A stretch of DNA of 64,000 bases, taken from contig JALAHT010000001.1 in NCBI GenBank assembly GCA_025384855.1, forward strand, positions 873,064 to 937,063, in the 5' to 3' direction. This DNA is from Luteirhabdus salina (lineage in GTDB: Bacteria; Bacteroidota; Bacteroidia; Flavobacteriales; Flavobacteriaceae). Below the pieces are notes generated by a model that was not told where the DNA came from, ran no database searches, and was given only the letters and a program-made list of their open reading frames with translations. Shown here piece by piece: positions 54,265 through 62,779 of this stretch. The position numbers and the translations under genes are program-made. Position 1 is the stretch's first letter. The number at the start of each line of letters is the position of its first letter.

Positions 54265-54744
54265 TTACTTGCTCCCATTCCATTTGGAATAGGGTTTTTT
54301 GCTTAATTGGGCGTTGTAATATTTTGAATCGCCAGTTACTTCTTCCCCCAACCAATCTGGCGAAACGATGGTTTCATCTTCTTTTGAGAGCTCTACTTCT
54401 GCTACGAATAAGCCTTCATTTTCACCATGAAATTCATCTACCTCAAAAATATGGTTTCCGGCCTTCACTTCATACCGGGTTTTGTCAATAATTTCCGTTT
54501 CACATAGCTCCAACAAGGCTTTAGCTTCCTTGACCGTAATTTGCTTTTCCCATTCAAAACGCGTCGTTCCCGACTTGTTTCCAATACCTTTCACCGTGAT
54601 AAACCCTTCATTTCCCTTGACTCGAACCCGAACTGTCCGTTCAGGATCGGTATTTAGAAAGCCTTGGGTAATCCGACGAGAGGCAAAAGCCTGTTCCTTA
54701 AAATCGGTATTCAACACTAAAAATTTACGCTCAATTTCCTGCAA
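54265..54744 (-). CDS. CYTH-domain phosphatase (triphosphate tunnel metalloenzyme)
   Basis: 159 residues with the ExExK signature at the N-terminus (MQEIERKFLV). Further tunnel residues are in RTVRVRVKGNEGFITVKG, FEWEKQI, IIDKTRYEV, VDEFHGENEGLFVAEVEL. These small proteins hydrolyse tripolyphosphate or similar compounds, or make cAMP in class IV cyclases; family members of this size are mostly phosphatases. It is upstream of and codirectional with the YciI-like gene. Confidence 0.88.
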   Translation of the reverse strand: MQEIERKFLVLNTDFKEQAFASRRITQGFLNTDPERTVRVRVKGNEGFITVKGIGNKSGTTRFEWEKQITVKEAKALLELCETEIIDKTRYEVKAGNHIFEVDEFHGENEGLFVAEVELSKEDETIVSPDWLGEEVTGDSKYYNAQLSKKPYSKWNGSK

Positions 54745-54755
54745 AACGGTTCAAA

Positions 54756-55412
54756 TTAGGATGGTTTTTTCGCTAAATCGCGAAGATCAGCCGAAGATAC
54801 CCTTTTTTCGGCGAAGTTGTTTTTCGCCAAATAGTGCATAGCATTCGCAATGTTGTTTGGGTGAATCATTTTGTATTTCTTCGGAATTAGGAAATCGAAT
54901 AATCCCGCAAAAAACTTTGCGATACGCTCCCCCGTTCGTTTTTCTTCGCGTTCTCCTCCAATTAATGAAGGTTGCAGAATATAGGTGTTTGAAATGTTTT
55001 GCTGAAGCACGTCGCGTTCCATTTCGCCTTTCACCTTATTATAGAAAATTCTACTATCAACATCAGCGCCAAGGGCTGAAACCACTATAAACCTTTCGAT
55101 CCCATTCTTTTTTGAAAGCTTGGCAGCGGTTACAGGAATGCCATAATCTATTTTTCGGTAGGTTTCCGTATCGGGCGTTTTGGCCTTTGTGGTTCCAATA
55201 CAACAAAACACAACATCACCCTTAAAGGTTTCACCATGCTGCTCCAATTCGAACATATCGATAAGATGCTCTTCAATCTTAGGGTCGGAAACGTTCACCG
55301 AAGATCTCCCAAAGATGATAATGTTGCTGCAATCGGGATCTTTTAGCAGTCGCTCAAGAAGATACGAGCCGGTTAGTCCGGTGGCTCCTAAGAGAATTGC
55401 GGTTTTTGACAT
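54756..55412 (-). CDS. NAD(P)H-binding oxidoreductase (HTATIP2/YwnB-like)
   Basis: 218 residues of a single-domain Rossmann fold: LLGATGLTGSYLLERLL (GxTGxxG, residues 8-14), VVFCCIGTTKAKTPDTETYRK IDYG and FIVVSALGADVDSRIFYNKVKGE, which holds the Ser/Tyr-Lys region of atypical short-chain dehydrogenases. The substrate is unknown. It is followed by the CYTH gene after 11 bases, probably in one operon. Confidence 0.8.
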   Translation of the reverse strand: MSKTAILLGATGLTGSYLLERLLKDPDCSNIIIFGRSSVNVSDPKIEEHLIDMFELEQHGETFKGDVVFCCIGTTKAKTPDTETYRKIDYGIPVTAAKLSKKNGIERFIVVSALGADVDSRIFYNKVKGEMERDVLQQNISNTYILQPSLIGGEREEKRTGERIAKFFAGLFDFLIPKKYKMIHPNNIANAMHYLAKNNFAEKRVSSADLRDLAKKPS

Positions 55413-55464
55413 TTTAAATTGAATTGAAACGAATTCGACTTTCTTTTCCTATGCTTAAAGGTAG

Positions 55465-55472
55465 TAATTTTG
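55465..55472 (+). promoter_or_regulatory. Promoter core TAATTTTG for dinB, four bases from the ATG
   Basis: An exact TAnnTTTG match ending four bases before the dinB ATG. It implies a leaderless or nearly leaderless transcript. The next in-frame Met would cut into the catalytic site, so the ATG is not misplaced. Confidence 0.5.
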
Positions 55473-55476
55473 TACT

Positions 55477-56580
55477 ATGCCGGAATCGATTCCCATCCGA
55501 AAGATTATTCATGTCGATATGGACGCGTTTTACGCCTCAGTTGAACAATTGGATAATCCTGAATTGGTAGGAAAACCCATCGCTGTTGGGGGTGGAAGCA
55601 CTCGGGGCGTGGTTTCCGCGGCTAGTTATGAGGCACGAAAATTCGGGGTTCGATCGGCTATGAGCGGTCGATTAGCACAGAAGCTTTGTCCCGACCTCAT
55701 CTTTGTAAAAACACGCTTCGACAGATATCGAGAGATTTCAGCGCAGATTCGAAAGGTCTTTTTTGAATATACCGATTTGGTGGAACCATTATCGTTAGAT
55801 GAAGCCTATCTAGACGTAACCGAAAATAAAAAAGGGAATCCTAGCGCTACTTTAATCGCCCAAGAAATTCGTGCTGAAATTAAGAAAAGAACGGGGTTGA
55901 ATGCTTCCGCAGGCATAAGCATCAACAAGTTTATTGCAAAAGTGGCGAGCGATATCAACAAACCGAATGGACAGAAAACGGTACCACCCGAGGAAGTTCA
56001 AACGTTTTTAGAGGAATTGGATATCAAAAAATTCTATGGCGTTGGAAAAGTAACCAAGGAAAAAATGTATCGGCATGGCATCTTCACCGGTGCCGATCTG
56101 AAAGGAAAATCGCTTGAATTTCTTGAAGAACACTTCGGAAAAAGCGGCGCCCATTACTTCAACATTGTGCGCGGCATTCACCATAGCAAAGTAAAGCCCG
56201 AACGCACCCGCAAATCGTTGGCCGCTGAACGAACCTTCTCCGAGAACATTTCATCAGAAATCTTTATGCTCGAGAGATTGCAGGATATCGCTGAAGAGGT
56301 TGAACGCCGACTTCAAAAGAGTAAGGTGGCCGGAAGAACCATCACGCTAAAAATAAAGTATAGCGATTTCACACAACAAACGCGTAGCAAAACGTTACCA
56401 TTTTATATTTCTAGCAAAGAATTATTGATGGAACACGTTAAAGATTTGTTATTTCAGCAAAAAATGAAAGAATCGGTTCGATTATTGGGAATTTCTTTAT
56501 CGAACCTAAACAACGAAGAAAAGAAAGAACAGCCCGATGCCGATGATAGTATCGATGTACAATTGAAGTTGCAGTTCTAG
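55477..56580 (+). CDS. dinB: DNA polymerase IV (translesion)
   Basis: 367 residues of the Y family. Catalytic Asp14 is in IIHVDMDAFYASVEQ, and Asp108 and Glu109 are in SLDEAYLDVT. The palm has AVGGGSTRGVVSAASYEARKFGVRSAM (with RGVVSAASYEAR for dNTP contact), a helix-hairpin-helix follows near residue 185, and the little-finger domain ends at residue ~345. The C-terminus after NLNNEEKKEQPDADDS is a short acidic tail that may bind the sliding clamp (ending QLKLQF). It copies damaged templates with low fidelity. Confidence 0.94.
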   Translation: MPESIPIRKIIHVDMDAFYASVEQLDNPELVGKPIAVGGGSTRGVVSAASYEARKFGVRSAMSGRLAQKLCPDLIFVKTRFDRYREISAQIRKVFFEYTDLVEPLSLDEAYLDVTENKKGNPSATLIAQEIRAEIKKRTGLNASAGISINKFIAKVASDINKPNGQKTVPPEEVQTFLEELDIKKFYGVGKVTKEKMYRHGIFTGADLKGKSLEFLEEHFGKSGAHYFNIVRGIHHSKVKPERTRKSLAAERTFSENISSEIFMLERLQDIAEEVERRLQKSKVAGRTITLKIKYSDFTQQTRSKTLPFYISSKELLMEHVKDLLFQQKMKESVRLLGISLSNLNNEEKKEQPDADDSIDVQLKLQF

Positions 56581-56674
56581 CTTTTCAACATTTCCAAAGT
56601 ATTAAACTATTCGTAAACCTTATGGCACACTGTTACTTTTCTTTATTTTATTAATAACCTAAAACGCTATCATC

Positions 56675-57445
56675 ATGAGAAAAGTAATCCGAGTATTAGT
56701 CTTAGCCGTCGCTGCCACAGCATTCTTCGCCTGCAACGACGACAAATCAAAAACCGAAGTTCAATCCACCGAAAACGACATGGCCGTAGTTGAAAAGGAA
56801 ACTACGGAAACGGTCGAGTTTTTATATGTAACGGCTCCCAGTGGCTTGAGTTTACGAGAACACGGTAATTTGAACAGTGAAAAACTAGCCGTTATGCCGT
56901 ATGGTACGAAAGTGAAAATCGTTACCCCTGAAACTAACGAAACCATGACGGTAGCTGGAATTAAAGGCGGCATGCACGAAGTGGAATTTAATCATAAGAC
57001 TGGCTACGCTTTTAATGGGTATTTATCGAAGTTTTTTCCGCCCGAGGAAGATATTAAACCAAAGGTATATGCTGAAGAATTGAAAGCGCAGTTTTCAAAA
57101 GTCGAGTATTCTGAAAGCAGTGGTGGTACAGCAAGTAAACCCACAAACACCTCGATGTTGAAATTGCCAACGAATAGCTGGCATGAAGCCTTTTTTATCG
57201 CTACGGAATTGTATGGTATCCCAAAGCATTTTGCGTTTCCGGAACCAAAGGGGTCTCCAGAAGAAACGGTTGCTGATACGAAGAAACCAAAAGATGTATC
57301 TACTAGCGAACTAAAAATATATCGTGCGAACGATGCTTTAGAAAAAATTGAATACGATTACCAAGCGAAGGGCTATTCATATATTATCACCATTCAACAA
57401 AACGATGATAGCATGGTGCTTGAGAAAACAGAAAAGACTCAATAG
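56675..57445 (+). CDS. SH3-domain lipoprotein
   Basis: 256 residues. The lipobox is at FFAC (Cys20). After a Glu/Thr-rich linker, residues ~48-120 form a bacterial SH3 domain (LYVTAPSGLSLREHGNLNSEKLAVMPYGTKVKIV split in two halves, then AFNGYLSKFFP). The C-terminal half has no recognised domain. SH3 domains of this kind often bind peptidoglycan. It has its own strong terminator. Confidence 0.78.
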   Translation: MRKVIRVLVLAVAATAFFACNDDKSKTEVQSTENDMAVVEKETTETVEFLYVTAPSGLSLREHGNLNSEKLAVMPYGTKVKIVTPETNETMTVAGIKGGMHEVEFNHKTGYAFNGYLSKFFPPEEDIKPKVYAEELKAQFSKVEYSESSGGTASKPTNTSMLKLPTNSWHEAFFIATELYGIPKHFAFPEPKGSPEETVADTKKPKDVSTSELKIYRANDALEKIEYDYQAKGYSYIITIQQNDDSMVLEKTEKTQ

Positions 57446-57461
57446 GTTTCTTTGAAAAAGC

Positions 57462-57499
57462 AAAAAACCCCTGCCGTAGCTGTTGGCAGGGGTTTTTTT
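57462..57499. terminator. Strong bidirectional terminator
   Basis: A 12-bp perfect stem AAAACCCCTGCC/GGCAGGGGTTTT with a 9-base loop and T runs on both strands, 20 bases after the SH3 lipoprotein stop. Confidence 0.88.
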
Positions 57500-57546
57500 G
57501 TTATTGCCTTATAAAGCGTTTGGTGCTTTGTTTTTATTTTGAAGTA

Positions 57547-57663
57547 ATGGTTTATAAAAAAGATTCCGCTAGGAAGGCTTTGCGTATTGATATCGACAGT
57601 TTCCATCGAGGAAATTACAAAATGTCCGGAGGCGACATCGGAGAAAGTGTATTACTTTACTAA
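57547..57663 (+). other. Small open frame of 38 codons, doubtful
   Basis: Begins MVYKKDSARKALRIDIDSFH and ends ESVLLY. It lies in the gap between the SH3 lipoprotein and the convergent pyk gene and overlaps the pyk stop by 12 bases. It has no recognisable promoter core and no family. It could be a gene remnant. Confidence 0.15.
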
Positions 57664-59082
57664 CGAAACGCGCAGGGTATTTACCATTCCCTTATCCGCA
57701 ATAGGCATGGCTGCGAGGTTAACCAGATAGTCGCCTTTCTTCACATAGCCACGGTTTCGAGCTATTTTGTTAACATCATCTACCGTTTCATCGGTACTAA
57801 CATATTTGTCGTAGTGAAATGCTTTCACACCCCAGAGTAGATTCAGGCGTGCCAGAATACGTTTGTTGGATGTAAAGGCCAAAATATGTGCATCGGGTCG
57901 CCATGCTGAAATTTGAAACGCCGTATATCCACTATTGGTGAGTGTACAAATTGCTTTCGCTTCAATTTCATTGGCCATAATAGCGGCGTGGTAACAAACC
58001 GATTTGGTAATATATCGATTGGTACGAACATGCGGTGGATGATGGGGTACTGTAATCAGTGCCGAATTTTCTACCCGTTTACATATATTGGCCATCGTCC
58101 GGATGACTTCTACCGGATATTTTCCAACCGAAGTCTCGCCGCTCAGCATTACCGCATCAGCTCCATCCATAACGCTATTGGCCACATCGTTTACTTCCGC
58201 ACGCGTTGGTGTAAGTGATTGAATCATGGTCTCCATCATCTGGGTGGCAATAATAACAGGGATTCGGGCACGCTTAGCTGTAAGCACCAATTCCTTTTGG
58301 ATTAAGGGTACTTCTTCTGCGGGCACTTCAACTCCCAAATCGCCACGTGCTACCATCAATCCATCGCAATAGGCTACGATTTTGTCGATATTCTTAACAG
58401 CTTCTGGCTTCTCAATCTTCGCAACTATCGGAATTTTATACTCGCTATGCGCCTCTATAATCGCCTGTAATTCTTTTAAGTCGCCTGCATGTCGAACAAA
58501 TGAAAGGGCAATCCAATCTACTTCTTGGCTGACAGCGAATATGGCATCCTTTTTATCTTTTGGTGTTAAGGCTGGTAAAGAAATATTGGTGTTCGGAAGA
58601 TTTACTCCTTTTTTGGAGCGCAGCGGACCACCTTGCACAACCTTGGTTGTAACGGTATCCTTTTTGTTGGTTTCGAGTACTTCAAAGATGAGTTTACCAT
58701 CGTCTAGGAGGATTCGTTCACCGGGGTTCACATCTTTCGGGAATTGGTCGTAGTTCATATAGACCCTTTCAGCGGAGCCTTCAAACTCGGTTCCCGTACA
58801 AAACTGAATTTTATCGCCTTTGCTTACCACTACTTCCTCTTTCATCATACCAACGCGCAATTTTGGACCTTGAAGATCGGCAAGAATAGCGGGCGTATGC
58901 CCCATTTCCTCGCTCAAATCACGAATCATTTTAATGCGTTCTTTCACATCCTCATAATCGGCGTGGGAAAAATTAACCCTAAAAACATCAACCCCTGCTT
59001 TTATCATATCGCGCAAGACCGATTTTTTTGAAGTAGAAGGGCCTAAAGTGGCTACTATTTTAGTTCTTTTTTGTGCTGGCAT
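57652..59082 (-). CDS. pyk: Pyruvate kinase
   Basis: 476 residues. The N-terminal substrate loop is TKIVATLGPSTSKK with VFRVNFSHADY. The catalytic Lys and metal ligands are in PIVAKIEKPEAVKN and GLMVARGDLGVEVPAEEVP, and VMDGADAVMLSGETSVGKYPVE is the family block. The C-terminal domain (from ~345) is the regulatory part. It converts PEP and ADP to pyruvate and ATP. The ATG is immediately after the upstream IPExxxVDY stop, so the genes are cotranscribed. Confidence 0.96.
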   Translation of the reverse strand: MPAQKRTKIVATLGPSTSKKSVLRDMIKAGVDVFRVNFSHADYEDVKERIKMIRDLSEEMGHTPAILADLQGPKLRVGMMKEEVVVSKGDKIQFCTGTEFEGSAERVYMNYDQFPKDVNPGERILLDDGKLIFEVLETNKKDTVTTKVVQGGPLRSKKGVNLPNTNISLPALTPKDKKDAIFAVSQEVDWIALSFVRHAGDLKELQAIIEAHSEYKIPIVAKIEKPEAVKNIDKIVAYCDGLMVARGDLGVEVPAEEVPLIQKELVLTAKRARIPVIIATQMMETMIQSLTPTRAEVNDVANSVMDGADAVMLSGETSVGKYPVEVIRTMANICKRVENSALITVPHHPPHVRTNRYITKSVCYHAAIMANEIEAKAICTLTNSGYTAFQISAWRPDAHILAFTSNKRILARLNLLWGVKAFHYDKYVSTDETVDDVNKIARNRGYVKKGDYLVNLAAMPIADKGMVNTLRVSLVK

Positions 59083-59574
59083 CTATTCGAAGATTAAGTT
59101 CTGTTTGTATTTTAAATTATCTGCATGAATTTGGTAAGCTGATATAACGGCAGGTATTTCATTTATCTCCAAGAGCAGTTTCCGTAAGGGAACAGTATCT
59201 CCATCGGAAGAAAGCTTTAAAAAATAATCTACTTTCTTGAAATCCGGCATTAGATAATGGATTTGTTGCTGCTCGGTTCTATCCTCTGAAAATAAGCCTC
59301 CACTTGCCGCCAATCGGGCGGTAACGGACTGACAGATATTGGCTACCAGATGATATTGAATGTATCGGTTGCTGTCGTAAAATTGAAATAAGGGAAACAT
59401 CACTTCAAGTCCATCTTTAGAAAAGTCGAGATCCAATCGACTTCTAGTGAGTTTCAGGTGTGCAAATTTGTTCAGCAAGAAGCCCATCTTATAAGCTTCT
59501 ACACTGCAGTGAATGGCAACCAAAGAAAAGGTTTCACCTAAATCATCATCCAGCACCAATTTATGTAAGCCCAT
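59083..59574 (-). CDS. IPExxxVDY-family protein
   Basis: 163 residues. The signature region reads YLMPDFKKVDYFLKL (Met-Pro-Asp-x3-Val-Asp-Tyr in place of Ile-Pro-Glu-x3-Val-Asp-Tyr), near residue 108. The family is small, cytoplasmic and Bacteroidota-specific, and its members usually precede pyk; the function is unknown. Here it again precedes pyk with no gap, which argues for a role tied to pyruvate kinase or its expression. Confidence 0.85.
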   Translation of the reverse strand: MGLHKLVLDDDLGETFSLVAIHCSVEAYKMGFLLNKFAHLKLTRSRLDLDFSKDGLEVMFPLFQFYDSNRYIQYHLVANICQSVTARLAASGGLFSEDRTEQQQIHYLMPDFKKVDYFLKLSSDGDTVPLRKLLLEINEIPAVISAYQIHADNLKYKQNLIFE

Positions 59575-59641
59575 ACCTATTCTTATTCCATCTAAAAATA
59601 CGGATTGTGTGGCAGAACCCCTATAGGCTTGGGTTATTTCT

Positions 59642-59674
59642 GTATGAAAAATAAAACCGAAAACGTTTTCGGTT
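59642..59674 (-). terminator. 20-bp palindrome behind rnc, terminator and possible operator
   Basis: AACCGAAAAC/GTTTTCGGTT is perfectly palindromic (59655-59674) and on the minus strand runs into a T-rich tract, so it can end rnc transcripts. The inner 12-mer GAAAACGTTTTC (59659-59670) equals the palindrome in the gdhA leader and lies about 85 bases upstream of the IPExxxVDY-pyk operon. Confidence 0.6.
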
Positions 59675-59682
59675 GAAAAGTA

Positions 59683-60426
59683 TTAGGCGTTTTCCGTATC
59701 TATTTCTTGCTGAAACTTGTAATACGCTCGTTTTGCAGCCCGTTCTTCCGCTTTTTTCTTTGAAGTGGCTCGCGCTCGCGCCACTGTTTCACCCGAAAGC
59801 AACAATCGTACACCGAAATGCTTTACTTCATCGACACCCGTATCTTCGAAGGTATCGAACTTAAAGGAGGTTTTATTTTTCTGACACCATTCGATAAAGA
59901 GACTTTTATAACTGATGACTTTACCCTCCAATCGCTCAATATCCACATAAGGCTGAATGACACGTTTATGAATGAATTTCTCACAATATTTGAAGCCACG
60001 GTCGAGATAAATCGCTCCGATCAAGGCTTCAAAAACGTTTCCATGTATATTTCCTCCAAACTGAGTTAGGGGAATTGAAGTTTTTAGGAAACTAATCAAA
60101 TTTAAGTCACGGCCCAATTCATTTAAGTGCTCCCGACTTACTACTTTGCTTCTCATCTTTGTAAGATACCCTTCATCGCCATCGGGAACTTCATTGAAAA
60201 GATGTGCGGCAATTACCGATCCTAACATGGCATCGCCCAAAAATTCTAAGCGCTCATAATTTTGTGGAATACCTTGCTTGTCCTTTTCGTTCATAGAACG
60301 ATGGGTGAAGGCTTCTTCATAGACCGTGATATCCTTGGGTTTAAATCCAAGAATCCTTCGCATTGCCATAAAAAAATCCCCGTCCGAATGGGAACGAGGA
60401 TGAAATATGTCTTTAATAGATGCCAT
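59683..60426 (-). CDS. rnc: Ribonuclease III
   Basis: 247 residues. The RNase III signature is ERLEFLGDAMLGSVIAAHLF (residues ~58-77), with the second acidic pair in GNVFEALIGAIYLDRGF. A double-stranded RNA-binding domain (~175-240) ends with ATSKKKAEERAAKRAYY. It processes rRNA and other duplex RNAs. It is the last gene of the acpP-fabF-rnc operon, 9 bases after the fabF stop. Confidence 0.95.
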   Translation of the reverse strand: MASIKDIFHPRSHSDGDFFMAMRRILGFKPKDITVYEEAFTHRSMNEKDKQGIPQNYERLEFLGDAMLGSVIAAHLFNEVPDGDEGYLTKMRSKVVSREHLNELGRDLNLISFLKTSIPLTQFGGNIHGNVFEALIGAIYLDRGFKYCEKFIHKRVIQPYVDIERLEGKVISYKSLFIEWCQKNKTSFKFDTFEDTGVDEVKHFGVRLLLSGETVARARATSKKKAEERAAKRAYYKFQQEIDTENA

Positions 60427-60435
60427 TTACATGGG

Positions 60436-61689
60436 TTATTCCTCTAATTTTTTAAAGAGCACGCAAGCATTATGACCTCCGAACCCGAAGGTATTGCTCA
60501 TGGCCACTTTAATTTCCCGAGCTTGTGCCTTGTTTAAGGTAAGGTTAAGGGAAGAATCGATATTCTCGTCGACAGTAGTATGATTAATGGTTGGTGGCAC
60601 CATACTGTTCTCCATCGCTAAAATTGAAGCAATTGCCTCAATGGCTCCTGCTGCTCCGAGTAAGTGACCTGTCATCGACTTGGTAGAATTGATATTGATA
60701 TCCTTGGCATGTTCCCCGAAAACGCTGGTAATAGCCTTCAATTCGGCAACATCGCCCAAAGGTGTTGAGGTACCGTGTGTATTGATAGCATCTACATCCT
60801 CTGGTTTCATATTGGCGTCGTTCAAGCAATTAAGCATCACGCGTTCTACGCCAATTCCATCGGGATGCGGTGCCGTCATATGGTGTGCGTCACTTGACAT
60901 TCCACCACCAACAACTTCTGCATAAATTTTAGCACCACGCTTCTTTGCGTGTTCGTATTCTTCGAGAATAAGGGCTCCTGCTCCTTCACCCAATACAAAT
61001 CCATCGCGTGTAGCGTCGAAAGGCCGGGAAGCCGTTTCAGGACTATCGTTCCTTGTTGATAGGGCATGCATGGCATTGAAGCCTCCCATTCCCGCTTGGG
61101 TAACGGCAGCTTCACTTCCTCCTGTTACGATTACATCGCAGTGGCCTAACCGAATATAGTTAAGCGCATCGATCATAGCGTTGGCAGAGGAAGCACAGGC
61201 CGAAACAGTTGTATAGTTAGGGCCCATAAATCCATGTTTGATCGAGATATTACCAGGGGCGATATCGGCGATCATTTTAGGTATAAAGAAGGGGTTGAAA
61301 CGAGGTGTTCCATCCCCTTCTGCAAAATTGATCACTTCATTTTGAAAGGTCTCTAAGCCACCGATTCCGGCACCCCAAATAACGCCAACACGAAACTTGT
61401 CTACTTCCTCTAAATTTATGCCTGCATCTGCAATGGCTTCATCAGAAGAAATTAGTGCGTATTGCGCAAAGCGGTCCAATTTCCGGGCCTCTTTCCTGTC
61501 AAAATGATCTTGTGGGTTATAATTCTTTAGTTCGCAAGCGAATTTAGTCTTGAACTTTTCAGTATCGAAATAGGTAATAGGTGCACAACCACTTTTGCCA
61601 TTCTTCAATCCTTCCCAATATTCGGGAAGTGTATTTCCAATGGGGGTTAGGGCACCAAGACCGGTAACTACAACTCGCTTAAGACTCAT
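60436..61689 (-). CDS. fabF: Beta-ketoacyl-ACP synthase II
   Basis: 417 residues. Active-site Cys165 is in VSACASSANAMIDAL, and the two His are in NTHGTSTPLGDVAEL and KSMTGHLLGAAGAIEA. The C-terminus has NTFGFGGHNACVLF. It elongates fatty acids by condensing malonyl-ACP with acyl-ACP. It follows acpP after 11 bases in the usual Bacteroidota order. Confidence 0.96.
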   Translation of the reverse strand: MSLKRVVVTGLGALTPIGNTLPEYWEGLKNGKSGCAPITYFDTEKFKTKFACELKNYNPQDHFDRKEARKLDRFAQYALISSDEAIADAGINLEEVDKFRVGVIWGAGIGGLETFQNEVINFAEGDGTPRFNPFFIPKMIADIAPGNISIKHGFMGPNYTTVSACASSANAMIDALNYIRLGHCDVIVTGGSEAAVTQAGMGGFNAMHALSTRNDSPETASRPFDATRDGFVLGEGAGALILEEYEHAKKRGAKIYAEVVGGGMSSDAHHMTAPHPDGIGVERVMLNCLNDANMKPEDVDAINTHGTSTPLGDVAELKAITSVFGEHAKDININSTKSMTGHLLGAAGAIEAIASILAMENSMVPPTINHTTVDENIDSSLNLTLNKAQAREIKVAMSNTFGFGGHNACVLFKKLEE

Positions 61690-61700
61690 AAAGGATAGCT

Positions 61701-61937
61701 TTATTTTTTTGCTTCTTCGATGTAGGAAATAGCTTGACCTACGGTTGCAATATTTTCAGCTTGATCGTCTGGAATTTGGATATCGAATTCTTTTTCGAAT
61801 TCCATGATAAGCTCAACGGTATCAAGGGAGTCGGCCCCAAGGTCATTGGTGAAGCTCGCCTCGTTAACAACTTCGTTTTCGTCAACGCCTAATTTGTCCA
61901 CGATAATTGCTTTTACTCTTGATGCAATGTCTGACAT
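61701..61937 (-). CDS. acpP: Acyl carrier protein
   Basis: 78 residues, acidic, with the phosphopantetheine-bearing Ser37 in [14 protein letters not shown]. It carries growing acyl chains in fatty acid synthesis. It is the first gene of the operon with fabF and rnc. Confidence 0.97.
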   Translation of the reverse strand: MSDIASRVKAIIVDKLGVDENEVVNEASFTNDLGADSLDTVELIMEFEKEFDIQIPDDQAENIATVGQAISYIEEAKK

Positions 61938-61968
61938 AATCTTAGTTTTTTAGAATTTAATTAAGTGG

Positions 61969-61976
61969 CAAAAATA
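61969..61976 (-). promoter_or_regulatory. Promoter core TATTTTTG for the acpP operon
   Basis: An exact TAnnTTTG match on the minus strand, 31 bases upstream of the acpP ATG. Confidence 0.55.
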
Positions 61977-62063
61977 AAATTTTTTAATTTAAAACATCAT
62001 TTTAGCACTGAAATGTGCTTACCAATGTAACAAATTTTTAGGGGAAGTAACCTGTTATTGCCT

Positions 62064-62071
62064 TACTTTTG
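62064..62071 (+). promoter_or_regulatory. Promoter core TACTTTTG for purN
   Basis: An exact TAnnTTTG match, 42 bases upstream of the purN ATG, divergent from the acpP promoter. Confidence 0.5.
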
Positions 62072-62113
62072 TGATTTATTTTATACTACTTCCTAAAACC
62101 TCTCAATCTCAAC

Positions 62114-62779
62114 ATGGAGAAGCGAATTGTAATCTTTGCATCCGGAACCGGTTCGAATGCCGAAAATATCATTCAATATTTCAAACAGTCCAAAATTGTT
62201 GAGGTTTCTATGGTGCTCACAAACAAGCCCCGTGCCAAGGTGCTTGAAAAGGCTAAAAACCAAAATACCAAAACGTTATGCTTCAATAGAGAGCAGTTAT
62301 ATGATACTGATTTCGTGTTAAAAACGTTACAGAAAATTAATCCCGACCTTATTGTACTAGCAGGATTTCTATGGATATTTCCAACAAAACTGTTGAATGC
62401 CTTTCCTGATAAAGTCATCAATCTTCACCCCGCCTTACTTCCTAAATATGGGGGAAAAGGGATGTATGGAAATCACGTTCATGAAGCGGTTGTAAAAAAT
62501 AAGGAAGCTGAAACGGGAATCACCATTCATTATGTAAATGAAGCCTATGATGAAGGCACTATCATTGCACAGAAAAAAGTATTCCTTTCAACAGAAGATA
62601 CGCCTGAAACGGTGGCACAGAAAGTGCATGCGTTGGAGTATGAATATCTTCCACAAATAATTGAAAAATTATTGTTGGATAATTCGGAAAGCGATTCCCA
62701 CATACGTGAGGATGACATCCACCCCATAGATATCCCTCCTTCAAAAGATGGGGATCAAAACACTTCTATGGATGGCTAA
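62114..62779 (+). CDS. purN: Phosphoribosylglycinamide formyltransferase
   Basis: 221 residues. The N-terminal GAR-binding loop is FASGTGSNAENII. The formyl-transfer site is VINLHPALLPKYGGKGMYG, with GITIHYVNEAYDEG holding the catalytic Asp. It uses 10-formyl-THF to make formyl-GAR in purine synthesis. About 30 residues at the C-terminus are acidic and unusual in length for the family. The end overlaps the rnhA start by eight bases. Confidence 0.94.
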   Translation: MEKRIVIFASGTGSNAENIIQYFKQSKIVEVSMVLTNKPRAKVLEKAKNQNTKTLCFNREQLYDTDFVLKTLQKINPDLIVLAGFLWIFPTKLLNAFPDKVINLHPALLPKYGGKGMYGNHVHEAVVKNKEAETGITIHYVNEAYDEGTIIAQKKVFLSTEDTPETVAQKVHALEYEYLPQIIEKLLLDNSESDSHIREDDIHPIDIPPSKDGDQNTSMDG

